Source: Argopecten irradians (lineage: Eukaryota; Mollusca; Bivalvia; Pectinida; Pectinidae). From it: DNA of 64,000 bases. The notes below the pieces were generated by a model. The model was not told the DNA's origin, searched no databases, and saw only the letters and a program-made list of their open reading frames with translations. Below are positions 11,870-23,530 of the stretch, piece after piece (positions within the stretch are counted from its first letter, which is position 1; each line of letters starts with the position of its first letter). The DNA is taken from the NCBI RefSeq assembly GCF_041381155.1, contig NC_091142.1, positions 38,427,604 through 38,491,603 of the forward strand, in the 5' to 3' direction. Position numbers and translations under genes: made by a program.

Positions 11870-14800
11870 ATGTGCGAATGGATAGAGGAAACAGACTCCG
11901 ACGGGAACTGTCTAAAAACCAAAAAGTACAATGGCAAATATTTTGCCAGCATCGTACCCGGCAACATCAAAGACCATTTGGAGAGGTTGGATAAGATGGA
12001 GGTCCGGGACGATGATACGTTTGTGCTATCCTATCCTAAGTCAGGTATATACATGTATATCCGGGACGATGATACGTTTGTGCTATCCTATCCTAAGTCA
12101 GGTATATATATCCGGGACGATGATACGTTTGTGCTATCCTATCCTAAGTCAGGTATATATATCCGAGACGATGATACGTTTGTGCTATCCTATCCTAAGT
12201 CAGGTATATCAGAAACGATGATACGTTTGTGCTATCCTATCCTAAGTCTCCTATACTTCAGGCATATCTGTAGTCATCGCTCTTATTTCCAAGAGGTATA
12301 CGTAGTCATCTATGTTTATAACTATAAGTAAGTCTCTAGTTTATCTGAACTGGGCCGACATAAAGAACCGTTATTTGTGCACAGATTACAGTTGTTTATA
12401 AAATTATACTGGAGAAGGGAACTAACTCTCATAAACCTATCGTGACAGCTTATCAAATTGACATTAATGCGATTTGATGGGAAAGAATTGAATTCTATAT
12501 AAAAGAATAGATGCTCCGCCGGCGACACAGCATAAACAGTATTCTTTATTTGTACGATATATGTTTAATTAACAAAACAAAGTAATATAAAATAATTTGA
12601 TTTGCTTTTGGTGCATGCGCAATCAATACGTCATTCCATATAGGATAAATATTCTTAATATCTTTATCTTGAAGTAAAATTAGAAGCTCAAACTTTTTAA
12701 TGGTGGTAATGGTGTAAAGTAGTAACTTTTGTAACTGAAGAAAATTACTTATTCGTCTGCTCTTGTTTTTGATAGAGAAAAAATACTAGTTGTCAGCGGT
12801 AGACCATCTTTAACTGAGTATAAAACCCTGAAATTGTAATACATGTTAGAGGAAACAAAGTTAAAGAATAAATACGTAAGCCATACGGAAGCCGAATAGG
12901 ACCGAATCTCAAAAGGTATATATATCAAAGTTGAGTTGTACAACAAAATCAATAAAATGAAATAAAGAAAATCTCTTTAAATTGTTACGATCTTGGTTGT
13001 TTCGAATTTGACTGTCGTAACAACAATGGTAGGAGTATTTTTGTTCACCGCACAATTCATTTTTATTTTCAATGGTTTCTAGTATATGGTTACTGTACAA
13101 CGATACGTCTTTGTTAAAATGGTGACTTTTTGTCATTTAATCAAAATCATCACATATCCAGAGACTTTTTTTTCTATTCCAGTACAGTTATTATAATAAA
13201 TCTTTCGCTAAATCGATATTTATAAATCAACCCCCAACGCCCGCGAGTAATTCTTATTTTTTTTTATAAAACTATATTGGAAAAAGTTAGCAGGTGCCTT
13301 TTAAATAATATCGCGAAATGTTTATTTGAGCAAATCCCAAAACTAGATACTCGAAAAAATGTATACGTTGACAGTTTCAGTACTTACGTTTAGTCCAAGT
13401 ACATATACTGTAAACCAAGTTTCTTTCGCCGCTTCTAGTGAATTCCATCTAAAAACAAGTTCGCGAAGATTAACATACGCGAGCTTAACAAATGAACGGA
13501 AATTTCTCACAAGAAAAACAGTGGATCGCAAAATTAGCGACAGTAACTCACGCAAAAAACAGTTGATTTACAGTATCAAAATCATCACATAGTCAACGCC
13601 ATAGTTTTAGCCTATGATAGGATAATTGATCACACGTGCTTAACAAACTGTTTTTCTAGTCATCACCTTCTTCTGAAGCACAATAATTTGTGAATTTTAT
13701 ATTAGCTTAAGATGCTCCAACGCTGACAGAGCATAAACGATTCTCAACATTTAAACAATAATTGCTGTTTCTTCATGGATGTCTAATTAATACAAAATTA
13801 AAAAAATAGTAAATAATAATAGAAAATAAATTATTTCGCTTTTGTTGAATTTTGCAATTAGTAATTTATTCCCTGTAGTACTTAGTGCTACGGGTTTTTC
13901 CGGGACACAATTTATTATTTTAATATTTTTTTTCAATTTTGAAGTATTAAAAATAAGAAGCTCATACATTTCATTGGTGGTAATGATGTAAAAATAACTT
14001 TGGTTACTGAAGAAAATTTTTTTTGTCTGCTGATGAAGAAAACATACCATTCTACAGTGGTGCAGTAACTTTAAATACCATAAGCAGAATAAACCCGATG
14101 TAATCGTTACCAGGTGCTTCCCTTGGTTCTATGTTGTTGGCATACACTGATAGAAAGGTATTCATGTTACAGGTACTCATTGGGTCTTTACTATAGGCAG
14201 TATGCTCCGTACGGGCAAATCACAATACATGGGTTCTCCGTATTTCTTGGACTACAACGAGGTGGACTTTCTAGACAAACTACCATCACCCAGGGTGTTT
14301 GGATCCCATCTCACGTTTGATGAACTTCCTCAACAGGTCAGGGAGGGGAAGGGTAAAGTTTTAATGATCACTCGGAACCCAAAAGATGTGGCAGTCTCTT
14401 ATCATTTATTTATGACCAAGTTAAATGCTCCCGATTACAGAGGCTCATGGGAAGGATTCCTCAAGTTTTATACTTGTGGGAAAAGTAAGTACAGTAATGT
14501 TATATGTGGAAATCGCATACACACAGGAAAATAAATAAAAAAAATATATAGTTTTGTGCAGTTTCCCCAATGACTTGTTTATTTTTCGTAATGGAAAATA
14601 GTTTTGTCAGGCATGACTATGAAAGCTGTGTATACAGAAGCTGAATAGGACCACCAAAAAATGAATTGCTTATCAATGAAAAAAACCTTGTAATTACGAT
14701 AGCACCATTAAACATTTTAATAACGAAAATAAAAGCTTCGTTTGTTTCCATTTACAAGCAATTTATTTTCATGATGGTCATATTCGGCTTCTGTATTTGT

Positions 14801-17800
14801 ACAATTGGCTGAATGATTTCATCAAAGTATTTTCTCTGGATAAGATCTCAAAGGCAACATACATGGAAGAAGCATAAACGTTGTAAAGTCATATAAAACA
14901 AAAAAGTTCACTCTTTATATAGAATACAAACCAGTTACTAAGGGACACATGGTCATTTCTGTAAGTGAGTGTTTGTTGTGTAGATGCTTCTCAGTATGCC
15001 TCTTGTTGTTTTCTGTTACAAGTGCTGTATGGTTCTTGGTTTGACGCCTTTTTTGCCTGGGAAAAGACCAAAACTACCTACAAAGGCGATAACATCCTAT
15101 ACTTGATATACGAGGAAATGAAACAGGTATGTTTTGGTCAAATGTAATTAGACCTACATAGCCAATAATTTTTCCAGTGAATTTCACTTGAAACTTATTA
15201 AAGTAAATTAACGTGAAGATTGTTTTACGTGAAATCCACGTGAATGTAACGTGAAATTCGTGTAACTTGATTTATGTATAAATAATGTGAAGATATATTA
15301 CCTGCGTACGACAATAGATTTGTAATTCAGCTGAATACTCGCCCCTTTAACAAGTCCTCTAGTATCATTTGCAGACGTGACAAGCGTATGTGGGTGGCTT
15401 ACAAGACATTGCGTCTTCTGGAACTCCTAGTCTATGTACTATGGCATGCATGCGACGGCATAATAGTTTGAACTATTTTGAACTAAAACTAATAGATTAA
15501 CATAATTGTCTTAGACACTTGTTTCTATGTTCCTTTATATCGATTGTATATGATATTGTTGTATGAAGACATTAGATAAAAAAAGTTTAACTAATAGTTT
15601 GAACAATGGTCTTAACATTCTTCACTGGATAGGGTGTTAAATTTTACATATAATTGGAACTTGAATAACCAGCTATGGTCGACTTAGTTTCATCCAGCAG
15701 TTATGTTAAGGAGCGTCATAAGGAGTTTGACGGATTCTATAAAGAGATAAATAATTAAAAAATAAAGGCACACTGAAAATGACCCTTTTTGTCAAACCAC
15801 CTGTTTATTATTCTTTATAAAAAGCTATATTTCACATGTATTGTATTTCATATACCTTACTTTAAAATAACTGCATCTATATTTAGTTTGTATTTGTGTG
15901 TAATAGTATGTATGAGTGTATCTATTTATGTAATATGCACATACAACCTAATTAGTTACCTTTCTATGTTTCAATTAAGGAATAACTTGAATAGATTTTT
16001 TATGTTATGGAGATCTAACACAAAATACTGAGTGTACTTTAAATAAACCTCGAAGCGGTTTATTATGAGAGTACACTCAGATTTTTGTGTTATATCTCCA
16101 TAACATAACAAATCTATTCGAATTAATCCTTATAATTCAATTTACTAAAGATTATCTTTTCAATATTCAAAATTCATTTTGGGACTCTTTTGTCTATGAA
16201 ATCATTACGTCGTCATCTCGGCCAATCAGAATCAACGTTACAAACGGCAACGCCATTTTTAGGTCATCTGACCCGAAGAGTCAGGATGACCTATTGTCAT
16301 CATGCACCGTCCGTCGTCGTGCGCCGTCCGTAAACTTTTCATTCAAACGACTCCTTCTCAATAACCAGAAGCCCCAGGGTACTGCTATTTGACCTGTAGC
16401 ATGCTGGGATGACGGGCTACCAAGTTTGTTCAAATGAATGACCTTGACCTTCATTCAAGGTCACAGGGGTCAAATAGGCTAAAATCCTTTAAACAACATC
16501 TTGTGAATAACTAAGAAGCCTAGAGACCTGATATTGGGTCCCTGACATGTTGGGATGAAGGCTATGAAGTTTGTTTAAATGAACGACCTTAACCATCCTT
16601 CAAGGTCACAGGGGTCAAGAAGGCTAAAATCATTAAACGACTTCTTCTCAAGAACTAGAAGCCCCAGGGTACTGATATGTGGCCTGTAGCATGCTGGGAT
16701 GAAGGGCTACCAAGTTTGTTCAAATGAATGACCTTGACCTTCATTCAAGTTCACAGGTGTCAAATAGGCTAAACTCATTTAAACAACTTCTTGTGAATAA
16801 CTAAGAGGCCTAGAGACCTGATATTGGGCCCCTGACATGTTGGGATGAAGGGCTATGAAGTTTGTTCAAATGAATGACCTTGACCTTCATTCAAGGTCAC
16901 AGGGGTCAAATAGGTTAAAATAATTTAAACAACTTCTTTTGAATAATTAAGAGGTCTAGAGACCTGATATTGGGCCCCTGACATGTTAGGATGAAGGGCT
17001 ATAAAGTTTCTTCAAATGAATGACTTTGATTTTCATTCAAGGTCACAGGGGTCACAAAAGCTAAAATCTTTAAACGACTTCTTCTCAAGAACCAAAAGGC
17101 CAAGGATACTCATATTGGGCCTGTAGCATGCTGGGATGAAGGGCTTCCAAGTTTGTTCAAATGAATGACCTTGACTTTCAATCAAGGTCACAGGGGTCAA
17201 ATAGGCTAAAATCTTTAAATGACTTCTTCTCATGAACCAAAAGGCCCATGATACTCATATTGGGCCTGCAGCATGCTGGGGTGAACGGCTATCAAGTTTG
17301 TTCAAAGAAATGACCTTGACCTTCATTCAAGGTCACAGGGGTCAAATAGGCTATAATCGTTTAATGACTTCTTCTCAAGAACCAAAAGGCCCATGATACT
17401 CATATTGGGCCTGCAGAATGCTGGGATGAATGACTATCAAATTTGTTCAAATAAATGACCTTGACCTTCATTCAAGGTCACAGGGGTCAAATAGGCTAAA
17501 ATCTTTAAATGACTTCTAATCAAGAACCAGAAGGCCCAGGACACTGATATTGGGCCTGTAGCATGCTGGGATGAAAGGCTATCAAATTTCTTCAAATGAA
17601 TGACCTTGACATTCATTCAAGGTCACAGGGGTCAAATAGGCTAAAATCTGGAAATAACTTTTTGTGAATAACTAAGAGGCCTAGAGACCTGTTATTGGGC
17701 CTGTGACTTGCTGGGATGAAGGGCTACCATATTTGTTTTTTAAAAAATGACATTGATCTTCATTCAAGATCACAGCTGGCAAAAATGGCTAAAATCTTTA

Positions 17801-18809
17801 AATGACTATGTTGTATTGTGCCAATAGTCAGATGACCGTTAAGGCCCATGGGCCTCTTGTTTCCTTTATGGGATGATAAAGTAAATTTGTAAGCCAATGA
17901 AAATGCTCGTAACAAGCAAAATTGAATTATTGTTACATAATTATTCATTTCAAAATATGTATCACTTTATCCACCGTAGAGAATAATTTATATAGGCTTT
18001 GCCTGTTATTCAATCCTTTCGACTTAACATCTCATTGACATGAAAATGGAAAATGACCCTTTATCCACAGGATCTTCTTTCCAATGTCACAAAGATAGTG
18101 ACATTTCTCGGAGAATCTCACGACGAGAATTTCCTGAAAGAAGTTACAGAGAGATGTACATTTAAGACAATGGTAAAAACTGTTATGGAGGAAATCAACC
18201 CGTCGGATCAGGATTACATACACCAGATGTCAGACGAGAAGAAGCTCCCGATATATCGCAAAGGTAACATACATGTATCTTATCAGTTGACACGGGACAT
18301 TACACTTATCAGTTGACACGGGACATTACACTTAAATATGTATACAGGGGAGTGGCTTTCATTGTGTTATTGCTTGAACATAATCTGGGTCATCAAATTG
18401 GTCCTTCCTTCGGGTGAAATAATAAAAATGACGAAATTAAACTTATTGAAATTACGTATTTCCCTGAATAGAGAATTAACACCACCGGAATTTCATGAAC
18501 AAATTTGAACGTTGCGATTCTTTGAAATATATGTTTTTGTAGTCATGCGATAAAAGTATCGTGAAGTTGTGCTAATTTCATAAAAAAAATTAATGAAACG
18601 CTCTCTCTTTCAATTCTAAAGCTCGTAACACTCATTGAAATATTTATCATATACTTATATGTGTAACATGCTTTTATGGCACACCCCTTTTGTTTCCAGG
18701 AGAAGTTGGAGACTGGAAGAACCATTTCACAATAGCACAAAACGAGTATTTCGATAGGATATATGGTGAGCAGATGAAGAATACGACTTGTACGTTCCAA
18801 TTTGAATAA
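11870..18809 (+). CDS. cytosolic sulfotransferase (SULT family), 5 exons, 297 aa
   Basis: Transfers sulfate from PAPS to hydroxyl or amine groups of small molecules in the cytosol. Exons: 11870-12044, 14173-14484, 15023-15126, 18071-18263, 18700-18809; all introns GT-AG, and 894 bases stay in frame to TAA. Motifs: PAPS 5'-phosphosulfate loop YPKSGTHW (residues 55-62, split by intron 1), candidate catalytic His in GSHL (residue 104), 3'-phosphate site [13 protein letters not shown] (126-138), C-terminal RKGEVGDWK, and [10 protein letters not shown] matching the KxxxTVxxxE dimer motif with Ile for Val. The length is normal for the family. Start: the first ATG after the upstream repeats, giving the expected N-terminal length. 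A polyadenylation signal lies at 18839. Oddities: the end of exon 1 with its donor is tandemly repeated in intron 1, and intron 3 holds a repeat element. The subfamily (SULT1 or another) and substrate cannot be told. Confidence 0.92.
12001..12250 (+). repeat. tandem duplication of sulfotransferase exon 1 end plus splice donor
   Basis: The 3' end of exon 1 (coding for the PAPS-loop segment [14 protein letters not shown]) and the following GTATAT donor are repeated. The TCAG|GT junction recurs after 12044, 12101, 12152 and 12203, i.e. periods of 57, 51 and 51 bases, all multiples of three. A fifth degenerate copy (about 12211-12249) lacks the donor. Reading through gives an open frame to 12331 with four PKSG motifs. 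Confidence 0.92.
12508..12813. mobile_element. MITE-like element, copy 1 (intron 1 of the sulfotransferase)
   Basis: Starts with agatgctccgccggcgaca and ends with tgtcagcggtagaccatctt, imperfect terminal inverted repeats. The internal sequence (gcatgcgcaatcaatacgtc, aatggtggtaatggtg, aactgaagaaaa) matches copies at 13708-14072 and 41598-42660. No coding capacity. Confidence 0.85.
12830..13390. other. intron 1 sequence, no recognised feature
   Basis: AT-rich intronic DNA between two MITE-like elements. Short open frames on the minus strand (for example 12909-13136) show no motif. Confidence 0.5.
13395..13580. mobile_element. small MITE-like element with ctgtaaacc/gatttacag ends
   Basis: Bounded by tactgtaaaccaagtttctttcgc near 13397 (first 20 bases diagnostic) and gttgatttacagtatcaaaa near 13562, which are inverted relative to each other (tactgtaaac and its near complement). 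The same left end is seen at about 5436 and 57973. Both open frames here overlap on opposite strands and look fortuitous. Confidence 0.55.
13708..14072. mobile_element. MITE-like element, copy 2 (diverged)
   Basis: Left end aagatgctccaacgctgaca and internal blocks (gcataaacgattctcaac, ggtggtaatgatgtaaa, ttactgaagaaaattt) match copies 1 and 3. The right end, cagtggtgcagtaacttta, is more diverged than in the other copies. Confidence 0.75.
15977..16131. repeat. 155-bp foldback (long inverted repeat) in sulfotransferase intron 3
   Basis: Arms of about 60 bases (from aaggaataacttgaatagat at 15977 to gagtgtact, and gagtacactcag to aattaatcctt at 16131) pair with few mismatches. The centre aataaacctcgaagcggttt is itself a stem-loop (aataaacc / ggtttatt). 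It may be a small foldback transposon or the end of a larger element. Confidence 0.85.
16260..17861 (+). mobile_element. tandem-repeat-bearing dispersed element in sulfotransferase intron 3
   Basis: It opens with a small hairpin (aggtcatctga ... tcaggatgacct, 16260-16292) and an accgtccgtcgtcg tract, continues with about ten copies of a 145-bp repeat (gaccttgaccttc recurs at 16440, 16585, 16730), and closes with gggcctcttgtt (17850-17861). The end is repeated in inverse orientation at 28252. No protein is encoded. Elements with conserved ends and tandem-repeat cores are known from bivalves (the 'pearl' type); membership of that group is inference. Confidence 0.75.
18284..18338 (+). repeat. 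26-bp tandem duplication after exon 4
   Basis: The block tatcagttgacacgggacat plus tacact occurs twice back to back in intron 4, shortly after the exon 4 donor. Confidence 0.85.
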
Positions 18810-18838
18810 GATTTTTTTTTATATATACGCAATTTAAC

Positions 18839-18844
18839 AATAAA
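18839..18844 (+). terminator. polyadenylation signal of the sulfotransferase gene
   Basis: AATAAA 30 bases after the stop codon, with T-rich sequence between. The first canonical signal downstream of the coding region. Confidence 0.65.
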
Positions 18845-18849
18845 GATTT

Positions 18850-20290
18850 TAAACGTGGCTACCTTGTCTGCGAGTTATGAAAACACTTTAAACATTAATT
18901 TATTGCAAAACAACCCGTGCGTAAGAATCTTCTATGCTAAGATGTTAAAATTTCTCTCCCTATGACATACTGTTACATCAATGTAGTGATATGAAAAAAG
19001 AAATTCATGCAATTGAAAATGAATTGAAATATTTTAGTTTTAGTATGGAGTTATCTGCCCTTGCAGGCTAGTATTGGTTGTCAGGTCAGGTTAGTGTATG
19101 TGTAGTGTCTTATTCTTTTGGAGAAAACGACGTGATTTTCACTCACAAAGCAATGACGTCACAACTTACCCGCAAGGGAGATAATTCTGTAGTATGCAAA
19201 GCCAGAATCATGTTTGTGTGTCGAAGTGTATTAACTATGGTAGCTCTTAGGCATATGTGGGTACGGCTTCATTGGAATTTTACTATAAAAGTTTGAATAA
19301 ATGACAATAATGGGGTTACCATGGAAGAAATTACAACTACATTCTGATGGTAAAAATACCCCAATCCTATTTTTCATACCTTTGACTGGTTCATAGAAAA
19401 GGTTCTGGTAACCGAGTTACTTTAATAACTTGCAACTTAAAAGATAAAATGTTATTGACAGTTCTGGTGGCAAATGCTATTGCCATGCTATTTGAAAAAA
19501 AAATACCTTGGGTTCCATTATTCATTAATAAGATTGTCTTCACACAGATATTATCTAGATTTTGTGAAATGAGCAGAAAATGCTTGCATGTTAACATTAT
19601 TTGTTTCATGAACTTTGCTTTAACGTTTTTGAGTTTTGACTACGGATTTGCTTTGTTATATTCTTTTATAAATTGTATCCGCTATATAAATATCACATAT
19701 TCACTACTGCCTCATCAAAATCAGTTTTCTTTACTAAGTTGATTTATCCATGCAACCATTGCCAGTGCGGTAGATTGTAGAACTAGAGACATGAACTAAG
19801 AAAACAACGAAATGTTAATTTACTTATCTAATAATAAAAATTATAACCAAGCATCCTGTAAAGACGACAAAGAATAGATTTATTTGTTGCTTATATCTAA
19901 TTAGTTATGTAAAAGACAATACAACATATACTCTGTACAGACACACTGACATTGAATGACATATTGTTATGATATGCTCGAGTTTCACGGGACATATAAC
20001 ATACCAGATGGCCAAATGTCAATCAGTACCCTGGCAAGCCTTCGTAAATTGTTTTACTCTTCAGCTCTCTAATACATCACTTTATTACTAGAAGTCGTTT
20101 TAATCATTTATCGGTTTCTCATATTGCTAACCATCCTAAACATTTGTCAAGTAAAAGTCCTTTACATGTTTCTTTAGACATGCCTACAGAATTAACGATT
20201 TATCTGAGGCAAAAGCAGCACCAAAAGAAACCTCAGTATTTTAGTCGTTCCCGATTAACTAACCATACTCTAGTAACTCTATTAGTCAGT
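18850..20290. other. intergenic stretch between sulfotransferase and zinc-finger genes
   Basis: AT-rich. A 97-codon plus-strand frame at 19449-19742 is hydrophobic and without motifs, and I do not support it as a gene. A segment at 19138-19192 (containing cgcaagggagataattctgt) matches, inverted, a piece at 43065-43118, so it is a dispersed repeat. Confidence 0.5.
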
Positions 20291-20354
20291 ATCACCTGTA
20301 TTTAGTGACGTCGATCGAGCAAACGTTTTATCACAGACTGTACACACAAACGGT

Positions 20355-21140
20355 TTAACCCCAGTATGAAAGATGTGGTGCCTGACTGAAGCAGTGGCCA
20401 CATTCCTTACACTCGTATCGTTTCTCTCCAGTGTGGGTCAGCAAATGTCTTTCCAAGTGACTTAAATTGTTGAAACTTTTACCACATGTCTCGCATTCAT
20501 AAGGCTTTTCACTGGTATGTGTCGTTAAATGAGACTGCAATTGATTCTGTCGTTTGAAAATCTTTTCGCAAATATGGCACTTTACTGGTTCCTTGCTCTT
20601 TCCTGAATCGTTGGACTCAACACTTAATTCCTGAGCATTTACCGAATCCTTTGGAACTACCATTGAATCCTCATCACCCACTGACTCACTAGGCCCAGGT
20701 CTGAATTCATGAACAATCACTGAATCGTTAGTCTCCACTAGTACTATTGAGTCATGTTCATAAGTTGAATCTACCGTGAATTCTTGGTCATCCACCGACA
20801 CGCTAGGCTCAGATTTTAATTCCTGGTCAATCACTGAATAATTAGACTCAAACGTTGATTGCTGACAATTCATTGTCTCGCTTGGCTCAGATTTTAATTC
20901 ATGACCATTCACCGAATCGTTAAGTTCTACTGTTGTTTCTTGAAGCTCCAGTAAATCATTATGTTCAGATGGTAATCCATGATCCATCCCTGAACCATAA
21001 GACTCCGCTGTTGATTCCTGTCCAATCATAGAATCGTTCATTTCAACTTTTAATTTTTTCGTTCTCATCGAGTCGTTAAGTTTCACTTTTGATTTCTTGT
21101 TAGTTATTGAACCGTTTTGTTTGTCTTCTGTATCAATGCT
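20355..21140 (-). pseudogene. C2H2 zinc-finger gene, acidic linker plus terminal fingers, frame broken
   Basis: The minus-strand frame is open from about 21140 and holds a long acidic, low-complexity linker with imperfect repeats of the type NDS....QELKSEPS, then two complete C2H2 fingers (C-x2-C-x12-H-x3-H with HTSEKPYEC and HTGEKRYEC linkers). A third starts as ECKECGHCF. That finger is damaged: the frame ends at SYWG-stop, while another frame continues with HTGVKPFVCTVCDKTF, so several bases are missing or shifted near 20372. The segment joins the preceding 11-finger block (21133-22072) if one base is restored near 21138, so both may be one gene of about 570 codons. Function would be DNA binding; no effector domain (KRAB, BTB) is seen. 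Confidence 0.6.
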
Positions 21141-22072
21141 TCATAACGTGTTTCTGCAAATTAGACGTTCTTGTAAAATCACTCCCACAAACATCACACC
21201 TAAATCGCTTCTCGGAATGGGAGAGTTTATGTCTGTTTCGTTGCGATGACTGGCCAAAACGGCTGCCACAGACATCACACTCGTACGGTTTCTCTCCCGT
21301 GTGTGACCGCTGATGCTTCAATAGTAGTGATGGTGTGATGAAGCCTTTACGGCAGATATCGCACCTGTAAAGGCCGTCCCCAGTGTGAGTTCTTGTGTGC
21401 GCTTGTAAGGTAGATAACTGGCTGAAAAACTTGTCGCAGAGGTCACAATGGTATGGTTTCTCTCCAGAATGTGTGGTCTTGTGTTTTTTCAGGATGTGCT
21501 TGTTTCCGAAATCTTTTCAACAGATATTACACCTGTGTAAATTCTCGCCGATATGCGTGTTCATGTGTGTCTGTAAATTGTCACGCCTTTTGAATTCCTT
21601 ACCACATAGCGGACACGTGTAAGTAAGGCTTTTCCCCTGTGTGCGTCCTCATATGTGTCTTTAGACTAGATGACTGGCTGCACCGTTTACCACATATATC
21701 ACACTTGTAAAGCTTCGTGTTCGTGTGTGTCCTTATGTGTGTCTTTAGATGATCTAATCTATTAAAATCTTTTCCACATACATCACAATAGTATGGTCTT
21801 TCCCCTGTATGTGACCTCTTGTGCGACTGTAGATTGCTCAGCTGCGTGAAGCCTTGACCACAAGTCGGACACGTGTAAGGTTTTTCGCCGGTGTGTGTCA
21901 TAAGGTGTTTCTTTAGGTGCGACAGGGCGATGAATTCCTTGCCACAATGGTCACACGTGCATAGGGCATTCCCTGTGTGGATTTTCATGTGCGCTTGTAG
22001 CGTAGACGCGTGACTGAATCGTTTGTTACAGCTGCCACACTTGTGGGACTTTTCTTCAGTTCCTTCCGGCAT
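21133..22072 (-). pseudogene. C2H2 zinc-finger gene, 11 fingers, with a frameshift and a stop
   Basis: Begins with ATG at 22072 ([15 protein letters not shown]), just after a plausible splice acceptor (ttttgcattacag). Five intact C2H2 fingers with TGEKP-type linkers follow. Near 21630 a 4-base duplication (ttacttac) shifts the frame, so the reading ends in a stop at 21599; in the shifted frame fingers 6-11 continue. Finger 7 has TGA where CGK is expected (near 21515). The last finger ends HVMKH followed by TGA at 21133. Intact, it would be a nuclear DNA-binding protein. The nonsense change plus the frameshift favour a pseudogene, although assembly error cannot be excluded because RIOK2 in the same window is also broken. 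Confidence 0.7.
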
Positions 22073-22169
22073 CTTGTACAGTTTCTGTAATGCAAAACAA
22101 ATGTACAACGTAAGTAATCTTATTTTGGTATTCCATTGTACAAATGTACTTGTAGCAGAATTTTTCATT

Positions 22170-22635
22170 TATTTAACCTTCATATTTTAAAAAGTCACAT
22201 CATCAAAGGGAACCCAAGATAATCTATTTACTGCAGCCAATCGCATAGTCAAACGGAGAGATTTTTGGTGAAGTGGATAAGGGGAATATTCCGTACGTTC
22301 CAAGGAATGAATTATCTCCCCTAGACCGTAAAAAAAGTACATGTAGTAAAAATCCAGAAAAAAATTGTAGAAATCGCCCAGTTATGGCACATATAACTTT
22401 ATTGGTTACTAAAACATAGGTGACCTTTAAAGCCTTCAGTCATAAAAGCTGTACCTGGTAAATCCAAGAAGAAGGGTTCCAAGTAGCTTCGATAGTGAGG
22501 AAAGTGAGGTTTTTTGTGGCATTTCCTTAACCAATACATCCATTTATACAATGTACATGTATTTTTTTCAAACTGCCCAAGGATCAAAGACTTACATATA
22601 GTTTTATTTCAGAGCTCGGCATAGCTAACACAAGT
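22170..22635. other. upstream region of the zinc-finger gene, no feature identified
   Basis: If the acceptor before 22072 is real, this is intron. No coding segment or clear repeat is seen, apart from the common motif attatctcccctagacc near 22309, which resembles the repeat at 19138. Confidence 0.4.
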
Positions 22636-22636
22636 A

Positions 22637-23530
22637 CAGCGGCGTAGGAAGATGAAACGTAATGGGGGGGGGGGGGGGGGGGGGGGGCAAAGGTCCTCAA
22701 TATTTCGTAACCCCCCCCCTCGCGCGCCACAGGAGATACTTGATTTTTTCATTAATGAATACGCAAATTAGCTTGGAATTTTGGGGGGTCCGCGGTATCC
22801 CCAGGAAAAATATTACGATTTAGAATTTTGATGATTTTGCGAGCGCCGAAGGCACGAGATTTTTGTGTTTGGGGGTGCGGGTGTCTACCCCCGGAAAAAA
22901 TGTACGATTTTGAATGCGAGAGATGAGTTTTACAATGCATTTTGTTGAATTTGTGAGCGCCGCAGGCACGTGATTTTGGTGTTTGGGGGATCCGGTGGTC
23001 TCCCCCGGAAGAAAATGCGATTTAGAATGGCTGAGATGAGTTTTACGATGTATTTTGATGAAATTGCGAGCGCTGAAGGTGCAATTTTTTGTTGTTTGGT
23101 GGTCCGTGGTGGATCCCCCCCCCCCCCCCCCCCCCCGAAAAATATTACGATTTTGAATGGCTGAGATTAGTTTTATAATGTATTTTGATGATTTTAAAGC
23201 GTTCTTAACACGGTAAATTTTTTATTTAAAGTTACCTGCATTTAGAAATGATATTTGTGAGTGTCGTCATACCATTATGCAACTGAACATACCGGATTCA
23301 CACCATCGGCAAATTGTTGTGTAACTCAAAACGATAATGATTTGATTGTCTTGCTAAGACATATAAACAAATTAATCTTTTAAGAAGCATTTTTTTTCAA
23401 ATAGTATAATCCCTTGATGGACATTTAGTTCGTGTGTATTGAATTTTCATTATCAAAGATTTGAACATTAAGTGCTTGAACGTTTTAGGAAACGCGCCGT
23501 GCAGCGAAAAATTTTCTAAAATGAAGTACA
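22637..23530. mobile_element. dispersed element with about 115-bp internal repeats, copy A
   Basis: Opens with agcggcgtaggaag and a run of about 24 G (22664-22687), has 3-4 copies of a repeat containing gagcgccgaaggcacgagat and ggctgagatgagttttac, a second homopolymer run of about 21 C near 23117, and then a unique arm (23190-23530) with gttacctgcatttagaaatg. The arm and repeats match 34675-35497. No protein encoded. Confidence 0.8.

Noticed and set aside
13359..13592. 77-codon plus frame and a 70-codon minus frame
   Set aside because: They coincide with the small MITE-like element and overlap each other antisense.
19449..19742. 97-codon plus-strand frame with hydrophobic stretches
   Set aside because: AT-rich composition produces such frames by chance; no motif, splice site or homologue recognised.
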